Below are positions 11,286 through 24,000 of a DNA stretch of 64,000 nt, piece after piece. This stretch comes from Roridomyces roridus. Its lineage: Eukaryota > Basidiomycota > Agaricomycetes > Agaricales > Mycenaceae. The position numbers were made by a program, and so were the translations under genes. Numbering within the stretch: the stretch's first letter is position 1; the number at the start of each line of letters is the position of its first letter. The stretch is from assembly GCA_029378245.1 (NCBI GenBank), contig JARKIF010000009.1:806001-870000 (forward strand), given 5' to 3'. The notes beneath the pieces were generated by a model. That model had not been told where the DNA came from and did not search any database. It worked only from the letters and a program-made list of their open reading frames with translations.

Positions 11286-13518
11286 ATGAGATTCTCTGCC
11301 CTCTTGGTCTTCGCGCCCCTGTTTGCCCAGGCTGTACTCATCGTTCCAGGCGCTACTTGGAAGGACACCAGTGGAAATACTATCCAAGCTCATGGTGCTG
11401 GATTCTTGAAAGTGAACTCGACGTACTATTGGTTAGTGCACGCAAACTGGTCCTATGCGCCGTTGTTGACTTGGTTGCAGGTTTGGAGAGGACAAAGTAC
11501 TGTGGTTCTGCCAGCTATTTCGATGCTAAACATCTCGTAGGCCGCCAACAGCGCCCTGTTTTCCGCAGTGAGCTGCTATACCTCGCCCGACCTTGGCACC
11601 TGGACACGGCAGAATAACGCTCTCACCCCCATCGCGAACACGATGATCTCCAGTTCTAACATTGTCGAGCGACCCAAAGGTTCTTTCGTACTTTCTCCGG
11701 TGCACAGCGATGCTCATTTGTCTCTCAGTGATCTTCAACAAAGCGGTGGGCTAGTCGGACTTGTTGCCCGGCTTTTGCTCAATCTCGGTTAGAATTCGGA
11801 GTATGTCATGTGGTTCCATTCGGACACCAGCAAGTAAGGCGACCAATCACTGGCTGGATTGTTGCTAACTGGTCCAGCTATGGTGCTGCACAAGTTGGCG
11901 TTGCGACCAGCAAGGTGCGTTGTTCTAAGTGTTGCCAATCCTCATAACAAATTCTTTCAGACACCCTGCGGACCGTACACCTACAAAGTCTGTCAACTCT
12001 GAAAGCACGTGGTTTTCGCTCAATCGTCTTTCCAGGGCAGCTTCAGCCCACTTGGCGCTGAGTCTCGTGACGAGAGCGTCTTCCAAGACGGTACTATTTT
12101 CACTTTAATGGTTATGCCGCTGATTCCCCGTTGTAGATGACGGTACGACCCTTCATGTTGCTCAAGATCGTATCCTAACATCTACATAGCCGCCCAAACT
12201 GCCTACTTGCTATATGCATCGGATAACAACCAGAATTTCAAGATATCCCGCATGGACGCGAATTACTATAATCTCACCGCACAAGTGAACGTCCTGACTG
12301 CATCTACACTGGAGGCTCCGGGAATGCTCAAGCGAAACGGCCAATACTTCCTCTTTGCATCCCACACGAGTGGTTGGGCGCCAAACCCGAACAAATACTT
12401 TGTGGCATCGGTCAGTCCGGATATCCAGCTGTAACCACTGGTTGACTTGCTTCAAGAGCATCTCCGGAACGTTCTCGGCCCAGGCAGACATTGGACCTGA
12501 ATCCCGTGGCAACCTACTACTCGCAGAACGCGTTTGATTTGGCCGTCGGGACTAACGCTCTCTACGCCGGCGACCGCTGGAGGAGCGATATTCTTGGGAG
12601 TAGCACCTACATATGGCTACCTCTGTCCTGGGCAAGCGGCGTTCCTCAACTCGTCTGGGCTGACCTCTGGAACTTGAATATTGCCAATGGGTCGTACAGT
12701 GTGGTCACCGGCGGGACAACCTATGAAGCGGAGAAAGGTGTTCGTAGCGGAAGTTCGACTCTCATTTCGGATTCTTCCTTCAGTAGGTGGTGGAGGTGTT
12801 GGATTCCTTGGTCGGTTTCCACTAGCACCCGTCGACTTTTATTGATGCGTCTCTAATAGGAAATGGGGGTAGTGTAGCGATCACTGTGCAAGGCTCTGGA
12901 GCACAACAATGGGTCTCGCTGTATATTGCCAACGGGGACTCGACTTGGAGAAACAGCACGGTCAGGTATGTGCACCAACTCTTGAGACGAATGAGAATTC
13001 ACATGGTGTAGCGTCAATGGCGGAGCGAGCGTCGTGGTCCAACAGCCAAACACTGGGGGCGGCCAAATCGTGCTGTCCGTGCCGTTGTCCCTCAATTTGA
13101 AGTCTGGGTCGAATACTATCACGTTCGGGGCTGGTCAAAGCAGTAGGTTCAGTCGCCCTGAGTTGTTCTCTACTGAATCTAGAGCAGATTACGCTGCGGA
13201 CCTCGATAAGATTATCGTCTACCCTCCCCAACCTACCGCCGGCACTGTTCCTCCCGGCACCACGACGACCTCTTCTTCCACGGGAGGCAGCACTGACTGG
13301 TGCGTCCAAGTCTGCACACTTGCAATGTTCTACTCATATTAACTAACAGTGTCTCGGCAGAATACGTCCAGTGCGGGGGATCAGGCTGGAGCGGTTGTTT
13401 TTCGTGTGTGTCGGGGACCACTTGTCAAGTCCTCAATCCTTGTGAGTGATTTGTGGTCTGCGAGCAACTGTGTGTCTGATAATCATTCCGTCAAGATTAT
13501 TCCCAATGTCTGGCTTGA
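11286..13518 (+). CDS. Secreted GH43 exo-beta-1,3-galactanase-like enzyme with CBM35 and CBM1
   Basis: Predicted extracellular enzyme attacking galactan side chains of plant arabinogalactan, resembling the Phanerochaete exo-beta-1,3-galactanase family (GH43 subfamily 24). A signal peptide [16 protein letters not shown] starts the protein. GH43 core segments include [36 protein letters not shown]...[10 protein letters not shown] and [20 protein letters not shown]35-like module follows, from about [15 protein letters not shown] to [14 protein letters not shown] Thr/Ser linker leads to a CBM1 ending [15 protein letters not shown]...NPYYSQCLA. About 13 introns are needed, including two flanking a 6-nt exon (12137-12142). 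Two extra bases (near 12511 and 12784) break the frame and must be ignored to read through. The CBM1 fused to the GH43-CBM35 pair suggests targeting to cellulose. Confidence 0.88.
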
Positions 13519-14039
13519 AAGGTTGTAGGAGGAGGTTTCAGTGTCCATTGAGCGAGTGTGTTGTCTACGGTTCCACTTGTATTTTTCTCGGTGTTGAAGG
13601 AGTTTGATGCGCGATCAGGTGGCTATGTCCCGATGTTGCTCAGGTCGTTTCGCGTCCAAGTCGCGCTCAATTTACATGTTCTTCGGATGTCTCCATTCTT
13701 CTGCCAACACGCGCAAATGAATCGAGCCCTCATGAGAACCGGGAAGCGAGTCAGCCCAAAGTCACTAAGACGAGGTCGAGGACACGTGATCGCATCATCA
13801 AAGTTAACGTTGACGACGCCTGCCCCACTGTCCGGTGCCCCATTGAGGATCTTGATCCGACTCGTATCCTCTCGTAGTATCCAGATTCCAGCCCCGCCCG
13901 ACCGACTCTGTTCACCTGCGGTGTACCGCGGGGACATTGATCTACATCTGCCCTTGGATGAGCGAGTCACACTACTGCGCACACTAGAGCACACTGTAGC
14001 GTACGTGCACTAAGTGAGGTTCACTCGGCATGTTTTCAT

Positions 14040-14123
14040 GGCTCCTTGGCTGAGTTGGATAGTCCTTCCGACTCGGCCCCCTCCTCATTACGAGAGGTTA
14101 TGGGTTCGAATCCCTAAGGAGCG
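14040..14123 (+). other. tRNA-derived Pol III element (SINE head or tRNA pseudogene)
   Basis: The block has a perfect A-box match (TGGCTGAGTTGG, 14047-14058) and a perfect B box (GGTTCGAATCC, 14103-14113). GCTCCTT at 14041 pairs 7/7 with AAGGAGC at 14116. A CCTC...GAGG pair suggests a long variable arm, as in Ser/Leu tRNAs. However, no 5-bp anticodon stem can be formed, and the top of the T stem mismatches, so I do not call a functional tRNA. The following 130 nt of short purine-rich repeats is typical of a SINE tail. Confidence 0.6.
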
Positions 14124-14486
14124 CGGTTCCTCAAAAATGAAGACCTCAAAAATGAAGACTTCAAGAAAGAAGAACTCGAAGACAAGAAAGAAGACTTGAA
14201 GACAGAAGACCTCAAGAATGAAGGCACTTCAAAATGCTTCAAGAAAGAACAGGTGAGTCGTTTCTTTTGCCACTTGTTCCTTCCGTCGAACTAACTGGCG
14301 ACCAGTAGAACACTCGCAATCTGCGTCTCTTTCACTTTCATCTGGATTCTCTAACCCGCACTCTGCAGATATCAGAGCTCTGTCTCTAACCACCGTCTTT
14401 TCTTGGGTTCCCCGCCCACCCCGCCCACTCGCTCACCCCATGCGAGTATCGTGCTGTATCCCTTCTCGCTCCTGCTAATTCCTCGC

Positions 14487-14715
14487 CCAGTGTTGTTGCC
14501 GACCCCCTACTAGGCGCACAATGGCTTGACTTGCTCACCGCTTCGCCTTGTGTGTCTCTTTCAGTTTGCGTCTCAACAACGTTAACTCGTTCGCTCAGTG
14601 TCGCCGTCGCCCCCTACTAGACGTATTAGTTCCCGCCTTGTAAGTCTCGCCTTCTCTGCGCTAATCCCCTCGGCGCTCGCCCAGTGTCACCGTCGCCCCT
14701 CTACTAGGCTTGTGC
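14487..14715 (+). repeat. Three degenerate direct repeats
   Basis: Units of the form CGCYCAGTGTYGCCGTCGCCCCCTACTAG occur near 14490, 14595 and 14675, spaced about 80-105 bp, with diverged sequence between. No associated ORF was found. Confidence 0.6.
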
Positions 14716-15522
14716 ATCGGCTCCGATCTTATCCTTCCATTGGTGTATGACTCGTATGTTATCTCGCCGTGGCCAATCACTCTGTGTCTCACCCATTTAC
14801 AGCTCCTCCGCGTAACTCCCTCCAGAACTCGCGCGACAGCAAATCAGCACCGCGATACCTCCATCTATCCCCTCTCCACCTCTCACGCGCCCTACCTCTC
14901 TTCCTCGTCTCGCCAATCCAGATTTGAGTAGCGCCAACACGCCGATGTCGCTGCGCGCGAGATAGATGGCTTGGTCTTTCCGTCAACTTGACCGCTGTCG
15001 CCCCGTGCGAGATGGATAGACTTGGGCCCACTATCTGATACCAAGTCGCCCCAGCGTCACCTCTACGCACTTGCTTCGCCAGCGTGCGATTCGATAACGA
15101 CGACACTCACCTCCGACACGATACCAACTCATCGACAAGTTCAGCAAGACGCGGGGGACGGACGCGCCACTACTCGTGCAGTGTCCTTGTTGGGCGGGGT
15201 TGGTTAGGGCGTCTGTTGTCGCGCCGTCCGTCGCCGTCCACCATGGCCAGGATTCGTTCTGTCATCCCGACTCGAGGCATACAATCCACCAACAAGGCAC
15301 ACGAGCGATACCTGTAACCCGATATAATTAATGGAATAGGTCTTTTGAACGAAAACTTTCTGCTGTACTTAGATTTGAGTGGACCGTTCTAAGCCTCAGA
15401 ACCCAGCTTTTCATAAAGATTGGAATTTGAAATGACCGGGAGGTGCCCCACTGCCGGCCTGCCGGCCATCAAAACCGAATTCGTACCTGCCGCGCGGAGC
15501 AACGACCTCAAACCAAGTCCCG

Positions 15523-16571
15523 ATGTTGCTCAACGCGATGAACCGAGTCCTTTACATCGACCGAAGCATTATTGTCTTGAACAAGCCGCCAGGCCTCGTT
15601 AGCCAGCTCCACGAGAGTGTGATTCCTTCTGCCATCTTTTCCACCGTGTTCCAATTCCTCACCAGAACACTAGCCTCACTAAGCTCTTAGACGGTATGTC
15701 CGGCCTGAGGTTTTCGGACATTCATTCAAGTGCGTAGAACTCAGACACGGCTTTGACTTGGCCACCACACCATACCCTGTTCATCGACTCGACAAGGGTA
15801 CTACAGGATGCCTCGTTTTCGCGCGATCCAAAAGCGCGGCGCGCGAACTGTCGATGCAATTTAGGACGCGCGTCGTGGACAAGACTTACCTCGCCCTCGT
15901 CTCAACGCGTCTCTTGGAAAAGGCTGGTCAAATACGGACACCTTTGAAATACTTGGATGGTCGGGCAGCTCTTGCAATGGAAAATGAACCCGATGGACAA
16001 CTGTCCGAGACGGATTGGGAACTAGTGGCTTCGTCGGTGAGTCTCGGTGTTTGAGTAGACCAAAGACTCAAATTCACTAGCCAACCCGTCCCTTGTCTTT
16101 GTTACGGTTGAAACTATTGACTGGCCATAAACACCAACTGCGAATCCATCTGGCTCGAGTGCTAAACGGTTCGTGGTGTTTACATTCTAAATTCCTTCTT
16201 GACAATTTCTAGCCCCCATCCTGGGCGACTCTCTATACTCACCGACGCCGCAAATCACACCTCCCGACCGGATATTCTTACACGCATCTCAGCTATCGCT
16301 CTTGGTGAGTCAACCAGTCCCACTTCAACAGTAAACCAATCTTTTGCAGAGATATCGGCCTCTCGGCGGCAAAAAAAGATTCAAGATACGCCTAGTCGCT
16401 CCCCTGCCCCCTGACTTTGTCCGAGTCTGTTTGGAGGCAGGTATCCCAATCGACGAACGCGAGCAGTTGGGCGGTTTGGCCAAGAGTGAAAGCGGAAAAG
16501 ACGAAGACTACGAGTTTATTCCCGAGATCCCAGAGGTCAACGGGCTATGGTTCCCCAGGAAAATAACTTAA
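15523..16571 (+). CDS. RluA-family RNA pseudouridine synthase, probably mitochondrial
   Basis: Isomerises uridine to pseudouridine in structured RNA. Six exons (introns 15619-15665, 15694-15737, 16037-16080, 16169-16212, 16305-16349) give 274 aa with no frame break. Near the N-terminus is VLYIDRSIIVLNKPPGLVS, where family members have DKP.G. Catalytic motif II is PVHRLDKGTTG, with the conserved Asp in RLD. Motif III is LLTGHKHQLRIHLARVL. The C-terminus ends in WFPRKIT. Start choice is uncertain: ATGs at 15523 and 15538 are both in frame. The short length and absence of an S4 domain fit the RPUSD/mitochondrial group, but localisation is inferred. Its stop is 27 bp from the convergent gene's stop. 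Confidence 0.9.
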
Positions 16572-16598
16572 ATTAAGGTATAATCAAAAATGACCTTT

Positions 16599-17809
16599 CA
16601 CTTGGTGTGCATCTCCTGCTGGGTCCTTATCCAGTTCCCAAGTCCTATCGCAACTGCGCCGATCGCATGCGCCGTACTCGATGCTAGAATTGCGCCCCCG
16701 GCCCCGGCACTGATCCCAGGCAGAGCGGGGATCGTTCCTGCGACTACAAGGATCGCACTCAGAGTGCTCATTACTCTCTAAAAAATGGTCAACGAAGAGT
16801 GAGGAAAGCGTCAGATGGACGTACGGGGTGTTCGCTTGACAGGAAATCCTACGACAAAATGAGTGCCGGTGCATGCGAAATAGAATATGAATTTACCATG
16901 GCGTTGGCTGCATTCAAAAGCCAAGCAGGTGCACGGATCGTGCCTTCAGGCAGCGGCGGCAGCGGTTTGACCGCCTCGCTACTCAACACTAACTCTCCGT
17001 CTGATTTCGCCTTCCTCGGCGAAGGACGCGCGACTGTGGTATCCAGGGTCGCCTCCTTCACGCTACCCTTTGAATCTTTCCGGAGGGGCCACAAGAATTG
17101 TGATGCCGCACGGCCGACAACCGGCCGACTGGGTTCTGGCTGTACGAGTTCTGATTCCTTGATGGTGCTGGAACGGCTCAGGCTCGGGATGTGTTGCAGG
17201 ATGGTGCTGGCACGGCTTAGGGTCGGCATCGGTTCTGGCTCCTCGACAATAACCATGTCGTCCTCCTCGGTTTTCTTGGACGATTTCGGCATCCACCAAA
17301 ATCCTTGGACTTTGACCGTCTCAGTCTCACTGGCAAGCCTAGGTTAACACTGTAACTGCAAGTTGAAAATCAAACCGACCTGGTATCAATATCCCCTGCA
17401 AAAACGTTGAGCCACAGGGGAAAAAAAACGGGGTGGCAACTTACACGACATATTCCTCATCGCAACCTTGTACTTTTTCCAATTCCACCGATAATTGCCT
17501 CCGTGAATTTGCGCCATGACCTTCTTCAGCTCAGTCAACCTCCATTGGCAATATATCAGCTCTGCGTCAAGTTTCTGCGAATCAGCCTTACCTGGCCTTG
17601 GCCTTTTCGCCCATAAAGTGCTGAGCACATGTGTGCCAGTACTCCTTTGGAACTCCATGCTCCAAGCACCCCGCCTTGATTTCGTCCAGCCATTGGTCGA
17701 CGGGGGGATCTTTCTTCGGGTCGCCCAGAAAACGAGGACCCGTCGTCCATGCGGCGTATACAGGCTCGAGGTCGAAAGCTTTGATTTTGAACGCGTCGAA
17801 AGAGGGCAT
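16599..17809 (-). CDS. Unknown basidiomycete protein with C-terminal membrane segments
   Basis: Not recognised. The N-terminal soluble part begins MPSFDAFKIKAFDLEPVYAA and contains the aromatic-rich stretch GGNYRWNWKKYKVAM. Next comes a Ser/Pro-rich, acidic segment (SRASTILQHIPSLSRSSTI, SPRKAKSDGEL). The C-terminus has two hydrophobic segments rich in Gly/Ala (TLSAILVVAGTIPALPG and GGAILASSTAHAIGAVAIG), suggesting a membrane hairpin, before the tail TQQEMHTK. Splicing needs a 16-nt exon (17380-17395, reading DIDT) and a 24-nt exon (16825-16848, reading DFLSSEHP) flanked by 47-48 nt introns. The reading frame is intact. Role unknown. Confidence 0.75.
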
Positions 17810-18078
17810 TGAGGGTACCGAAGCATGGGTCTACTGGGCCTTATATAGGAGGTCCCTCGCGTTTCGAGGTCCGTTTCCACAGGCATGGCGGAATGCACGT
17901 TGTGAAATGCAAGTCCCGGAGTCATGTAAAACGCATGTAGGGTTGGTTCTCGGGCAAGATACATATCCTGCAGGATTATATACGCGTGTATGTATCATAA
18001 ATACAGTTTAAATAGTAAGCCTCTACACCCATTAGACCGCAGTTAAAAAGCAAGAAAACAACGAAAGCTAGGTACAAA

Positions 18079-21000
18079 TCATGCGGGTGGAGCGCCAAAC
18101 ATGCTTAACAGTGAAAGCAGATCGCCTGTTGGACAAGGTTAGAGTCCCTGTCGGTACACATGGGGAAATACCGACTCTTCTTGAGCGGTTTGCTGAAAAA
18201 CGCGTTCATGCCAGCGCTCAAACATAGTTGTTTGGTGGACTCTTGACAGTCAGCGCTCAATGCAATGACTGAAAGGGGGGTCAAGCAAACATCATTTGGA
18301 TTTGGAAACACTCACTAGGAAGGGCGACTGGTGCCTTGCGCTTCTCTTCCAAATGTCTCAGACGTTTGGTGGCCTCGACCCCATCACATATTGGCATATC
18401 TGCGCAACGGTGAGTTGTGGCTTGGACACCAAATAATACACATACGGTGGTCGAACAGTGCCACACTGAAGTGGCCTGGTTCATGTTTTTGCCATTCTAA
18501 AGAGAGTAAGCGATCTGCTCCACGAGAATACGGGTGGCGTACCGGCAAGAGCTTCATTGCCATTTGATGTGGCCACCACGTTCAAGTCGTGCTTTTGGAG
18601 CTGCTTCACTAGTAGATTCTGAGCGATGAGATTATCTGATTCAAACGGTCAGACCGGGAATATGGAGCTGGGGTTCACGCACCTTCCGCCACCAGCACGT
18701 TGCCAAAGAGTGTCCTCTTGGCGGTGGTTAAGCTCTCTATGGCCCGAGTCACGTGCGAGAACTGGGTAGAAGGCATTGCATTCGGCAGATCCTTGAGCCC
18801 AGCCAGAGTCTGCAGAATGCGAGCTTGGCGCGGTGGTTTGGTCATCTTGACGACGCCGGGAGTGTTACTGCTGAAAATCGAATGGCTCGAGCGATTCATT
18901 GTCGGCGTGTACATATGAATGATCTTGGTTTCTTGCAGCGCGCTAACACCAAGAGATCGCAAGAAGGTGGCAATCTCATCGGCATGCGTCTCTGATTGAT
19001 CGTCCAGGATGACAAAATCCAGAGGTGTATGTGAGCTGCCGTATGCTCGTAGGCGTGTTTCCGCGTCCGCGAGCGTCGAGACCAAGGTGACATGGAAGCC
19101 ATCAAACATGGTCTTGAGGAATCCGAGCGTGTCTATAGACGCCGAACAAACAAGAATCTCCAATGGCCTCGGGTGCATCAACACTGATCTGACTTTGGCC
19201 AAGTCGCTGAAAAACTTGCGTGACTCATCGGCGTCGTATATCTTGACGGGTATGGTGAACCAAAAAGTGGAGCCGACAGTCAGTTCGGATTGCACCCCAA
19301 TGGCACCGCCCATAAGCTTGACGATCTGCCGGGAAATAGACAGGCCAAGACCTGTGCCTCCGAATCGACGTGTCGAAGAATTATCGGCTTGTTGGAAAGG
19401 TACGAATAATAGCTCGACGTCACTCGACGACAGCCCGATGCCGGTATCCCTGATCCCATTCAGTCCATGCACAACTCGACGGGAAGTATAACTCACTGAA
19501 TCGCAAATTTCAGGCGGACTTCATCCGGGGAAGTCATAGGACCATCCACAGAGCACAAAACTCGGACGGAGCCACTAGCGGTAAATTTCACCGCGTTCCC
19601 AATCAGGTTCATGAGGACTGCGGAGGATTAGACCTTATGGAAGGAGGTTCCAAAAGGATCACCTTGACGGATACGTGCATAATCAGAAAATACCCCTGCG
19701 CCCCGATTAGAGTGAATAAAAGGAAGGTCGGGCGACATACATGCAGGAACATTGGCTTCAATGTTGAAAGTGAGATCCAACTTTTGTGCAGCCATGGGCA
19801 GCAGTAGTTCCATGCAGTCCTTTCCTTCGAGATGAGTCGTGGTCCGAATAAGAACGAAGAACATACAGCAATGATACTCTGGAAGGTTATGAGAGACGCA
19901 CGAGAAAGAATCGGCGAGAACGCACCTCGACCAAGAACCCGGACGGTTCGAGTTTCACGGCTGAGAGTGAGGTTAGGATCAAAGGCCAGCCAGAATGAAT
20001 ATTTCTTACCGGAAGCCTCGAGCTTGCTGTAGTCCAATATCGAGTCAATAATCTGAGAAGATTAGACGGATATGCAATACTGAAGATAATACCTTACCCT
20101 CAATAACAGTTCGCAGGACTGTTTGGCAGTTTGAACTGTACGTAGTCGATTAGATAAGATTAGGGAAACAGAAACAAACAGACCGATCTCCCGTTGACCA
20201 GCATCCAGTTCCGTTCCACTCAGCAAATCAAGCAGCCCATAAAAAGAGCTGAACGGTGTCCTCAGCTCGTGACTCATCGAGGCGAGGAAGTTGCCCTTGA
20301 TCTGTACAAGGGTGTTAAACCATTTACGTAAATGGGACACTGTTCACTCGCCTTTGTGGCCGTCAAAGCATCCTCCCGGCTCTTACGGGCCGCTTCTAGA
20401 GCTTCCCGCTGAGCAGCAATCATCTTGAGATTCTCCCTCGTTCCCGTCTGGACTGAACGGAAGAGCAGTGCGTTTGCAACGCTGATACTTGCTTGTTGAC
20501 AGAGCAAGGTCAACATTGTAACGATGTTCTGCGAGAACTCGTATTTGGACGCGAAATAGACGGCTCCAAAGGTTTGGCCCCGGTTACTCCGAATGGGTAA
20601 ACAGATGATGGACCGGTGAGCGGATTGAACAGCTTCGGAAGAAAACTTGGGATCAAGAGAGGCATCATCGCAATAGAATGGTTCCTTCGTATTGAGAGCT
20701 GCAAAATGATGAGTTGAGAGTGCCAAGTACTCGACGGACTTACTCTGCTCAATGATGGCCTTCTGCAACGGGTCGGACAAGCTCCGGACAGACCGCGGGT
20801 TCTCATATACTTGGCACTGCTCTGGAGGGGTCATACTGGTTGCTAGTATATAGTCGCCAGCTTCGCGAGCAATGACCACTAAATGGATTGCTTAGACCAG
20901 ACAAGAAGGATTAGGTGTTCATACCGCAAGTATTTTGAGAACCGGATATATCTGAATGTGATCAGACAAACAAATGAACAAATAAGAGGAGACCTGCTGG

Positions 21001-24000
21001 TAGATATTTCCGTCAGGCGTTGCAGAGCGGAAGTCATATCAATGTCACTGGAGATGTCTTGGCTGGACTTGAGGATCGTCCACAATTCATCGGCGCTCAG
21101 TTTGGTTTGCGGGCGTTCGGCAATGCCAGCCGAAGATGATCCGTATGGTTGGATCGAGTTTATGCCGATATTATCCGTTTGGACTGCTGCGTCGCAGAAG
21201 AAGATGGCTCTGGTGGGAGGGCCTTGGGATTGGGAACCCATAACGGCATTCAGGTGATTTCTACCGCGAGATCAGACGAGTACAATACAAGGCGAAACAC
21301 TCACACTATGCCTTTGGCACCCCACTGTGAATGACGCGATATGCCACGTCTTTGCAGCTCACTTCCCAAGCCTTCTACTCCTTGCCGCACAAAGTGAGAG
21401 CCTTGCTATAGGAGGGATAAGTATCCGCTTGCAACCGGATTGAATGTCTCACCAAATAGAGCGCCCAACCCTCCTCGTTGATCCAGTCATTCGTAACTGC
21501 AAGCCTGAAACGATGCTGAATCGACGATTATCGTTTTGGCAAAAATGCGAACCTGACAGCAGCATCATACAGCTTCAGCGCGTCCGGACTGTCTGTTATT
21601 GATGCCATCTCAGCGTCCTGCCAAACAATGTCAAATTTGCTAGGACTCGGGAATTGAATGCGTACCACCAGTGTGACCCAGGTACTTGTATTGACGGGAC
21701 TAGGAGATCGCCATCTGATTATACGGTCGGCTTCGTGTAGATAATGGTGCACACAGGACATGCCTGGAAATATATCTTTGGTTTAACTTGACTTGTTCCA
21801 GATATCGGCGGCGGACATCCTCGGATAATTGGCCGGTACGAATAGCTGCAGTCAAGGCGAGACTGTGGAAAAACAACCCGTAGCGGACATGTCGGTGGCT
21901 AAGAACATCTTGAGTCAATGCCGATACAAGCAGCTGAGACAAACTTGGGATGCTTCTCTCTTGTGGCATAAACCTCGAAACCGAGCTCGGCAGCCTCTGT
22001 GACGAATCCCAGACAAAATAGTCCGACAACCTTCATTGAATCGTACCTAAAAAATCAAGGCGGGGAAATAAATAAGGACAAACATATTCTCACCAATTCA
22101 ACACAAGAGGTACATTCCCAGATGTCTCGTGAATGTAACGACGAAAGTCACTTTCGTTGAATGTCTCAGTGTCAAAGGCCGTGGCAGCCGAGTCGGCGGT
22201 TGTGAATCCTCCCAATGCGCGAATGCAATTCAAGACACCTAATCCTATAAGACGATTTCGGAAAGGAGACATGCATGCGCACCCATGGCCAGAACTGAGG
22301 AGGGGCCTTTCGGGGCCCAATGATTTACGTCCGAGACGCACTGTGTGGTGGATGAATAGGAGTTGACTCCGACGTGAAAAACCCACCTCTTCGGCAGCAA
22401 CTATTAGTTCGGTAATGTGCTCGCATACGAACAACTGTGTCAAGACCGAGTGGATACTAGCAAAGCTGGTGTAGACCCTAGCGCAAAAAGTCACGAAATA
22501 TTCCTAATGGTGGACTGAGGCGTCTTACCTGTCCCCCGCGCTGTGCCCATACTGCACGGCCATTTGCAGTCGGTACAAATTGGCACGGATATGCACATTA
22601 TCATATCCGGAAACCATGGCGCAATACAAGACGTGTGCTCGGCTAATCAGAATGGAGCATGAGACCGGAGGAGGTGGAGATAGTTTCACAATCACCATTT
22701 GTCGCCGCTGCCCCCATGAAGGTCAGCAATCTTGAGAGCAACCTGAGCGAGATCTACAGATAGCCTGTAGAGGTCCTTTCTCTCTGCAGCAGCACCTAGT
22801 GCCCAGAAGAATCCAAGAGCAGTCCCTGGGGACATTCCTGATCTGATCAATAGCGTGAGAACAATCAGAGAGCAGACTTGATTTTCATACCGTAACGCAA
22901 GGCGAATGGTCTGAGAAAGAATTAGAGAAGGATGCAGCTTCAGAATGTACACCGACCGTGCACCCGATGACCTACAACGATGAGCAGAAGAAAATGGTGG
23001 ATAGCCAACAACTGACCTCGATCGCAAAGGGATCACGACTCCAATAAGCGTTGATTCCTACACAGCAGTTATAATATAGTTGATGTGCCGCGGTTCCATG
23101 ACTAACCAGCGTCGTTGAGCAATGCTACTGCGAGTTCGGTCCGAGGGTCTGTGGTTCTCGGTGTGGCCAAGATTTCATCAAACCCAACGGCAAGGATTCT
23201 GGAAGGGTTCTCATATTACTCGATCTCCGATACAAAACACTCACTCATTGTGCACCTGGTCAAACAGCCTGTCTGCTTCCCGCCGGCTTGGGGAGGCACT
23301 GATCTGAGCCTTAATAAGTCACGTGCCTTGCTCTCGAGAGAAAATACTGACCTCCACACCCAGAATCTTGAGAGCCAGAAGAGTATCGCTCAGCGCTTCT
23401 GAGAATTGGTTACATAACCACTTGTTGCGAGAGCGTTGCCAGAGTAAGGAGCCCTTGTCTTCGGGTGCGTCAGCGTGATCCAGGCACTCTTGGATGAGCG
23501 ACTCTGATTGGTCATAATTCCCTACCAAATGTGAGGGATATTCTCTTGTGCAGCAGGAAAACATACCCTCCCACGAAGTTAACGCAGCCAGACGCCGGAA
23601 GAGATTGAAAGTCCTCCGGGGCTTGTTCGCCCAAGAATTCTTACGCAACAGTGCCCGGGCATTCACAAACGACCGCATCGCCAGCTTCATGATATCAAAA
23701 TGAAATGAGCGTGTCCGCATTAGAAGACCCACCTCATGTGCCCCGCGCGCCCACGCCGACTCGCCCGCGTCGACTAGAATGTCTACGATCTCATCATGTT
23801 TAGGGTGGTCCCGAAGGAGAGATAGACACCTAGTGAAGTCAGTACGTGTACAGTCCACGGGGAAAGGAACGCACTGGGTAGCATGCTCTGCAATCCGATA
23901 CACGTCGACAGGCACCTCGCTCAGCATCATCAACACAACCTGGAGGACGTTATAGCACGTCTGGGAGGACATCCGGAAGGCTTACCCTGAGAGAATTTTT

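Larger units (their letters stand above)
13519..15522. other. Long intergenic region with repeats, no protein gene seen
   Basis: About 2 kb without a supportable ORF. It contains the tRNA-like element at 14040, a purine-rich tail of short GAAGAC/TCAAGAA repeats (14130-14250), and three degenerate units ending CCCCCTACTAG (14487-14715). Around 14955 and 15000 a short unit resembling GCGAGATNGATNGNCTTGG recurs. It looks like accumulated repeat debris rather than coding DNA. Confidence 0.6.

Noticed and set aside
14040..14123. Functional tRNA gene
   Set aside because: A and B boxes are intact, but there is no anticodon stem and the T stem is imperfect. Kept as a tRNA-derived element instead.
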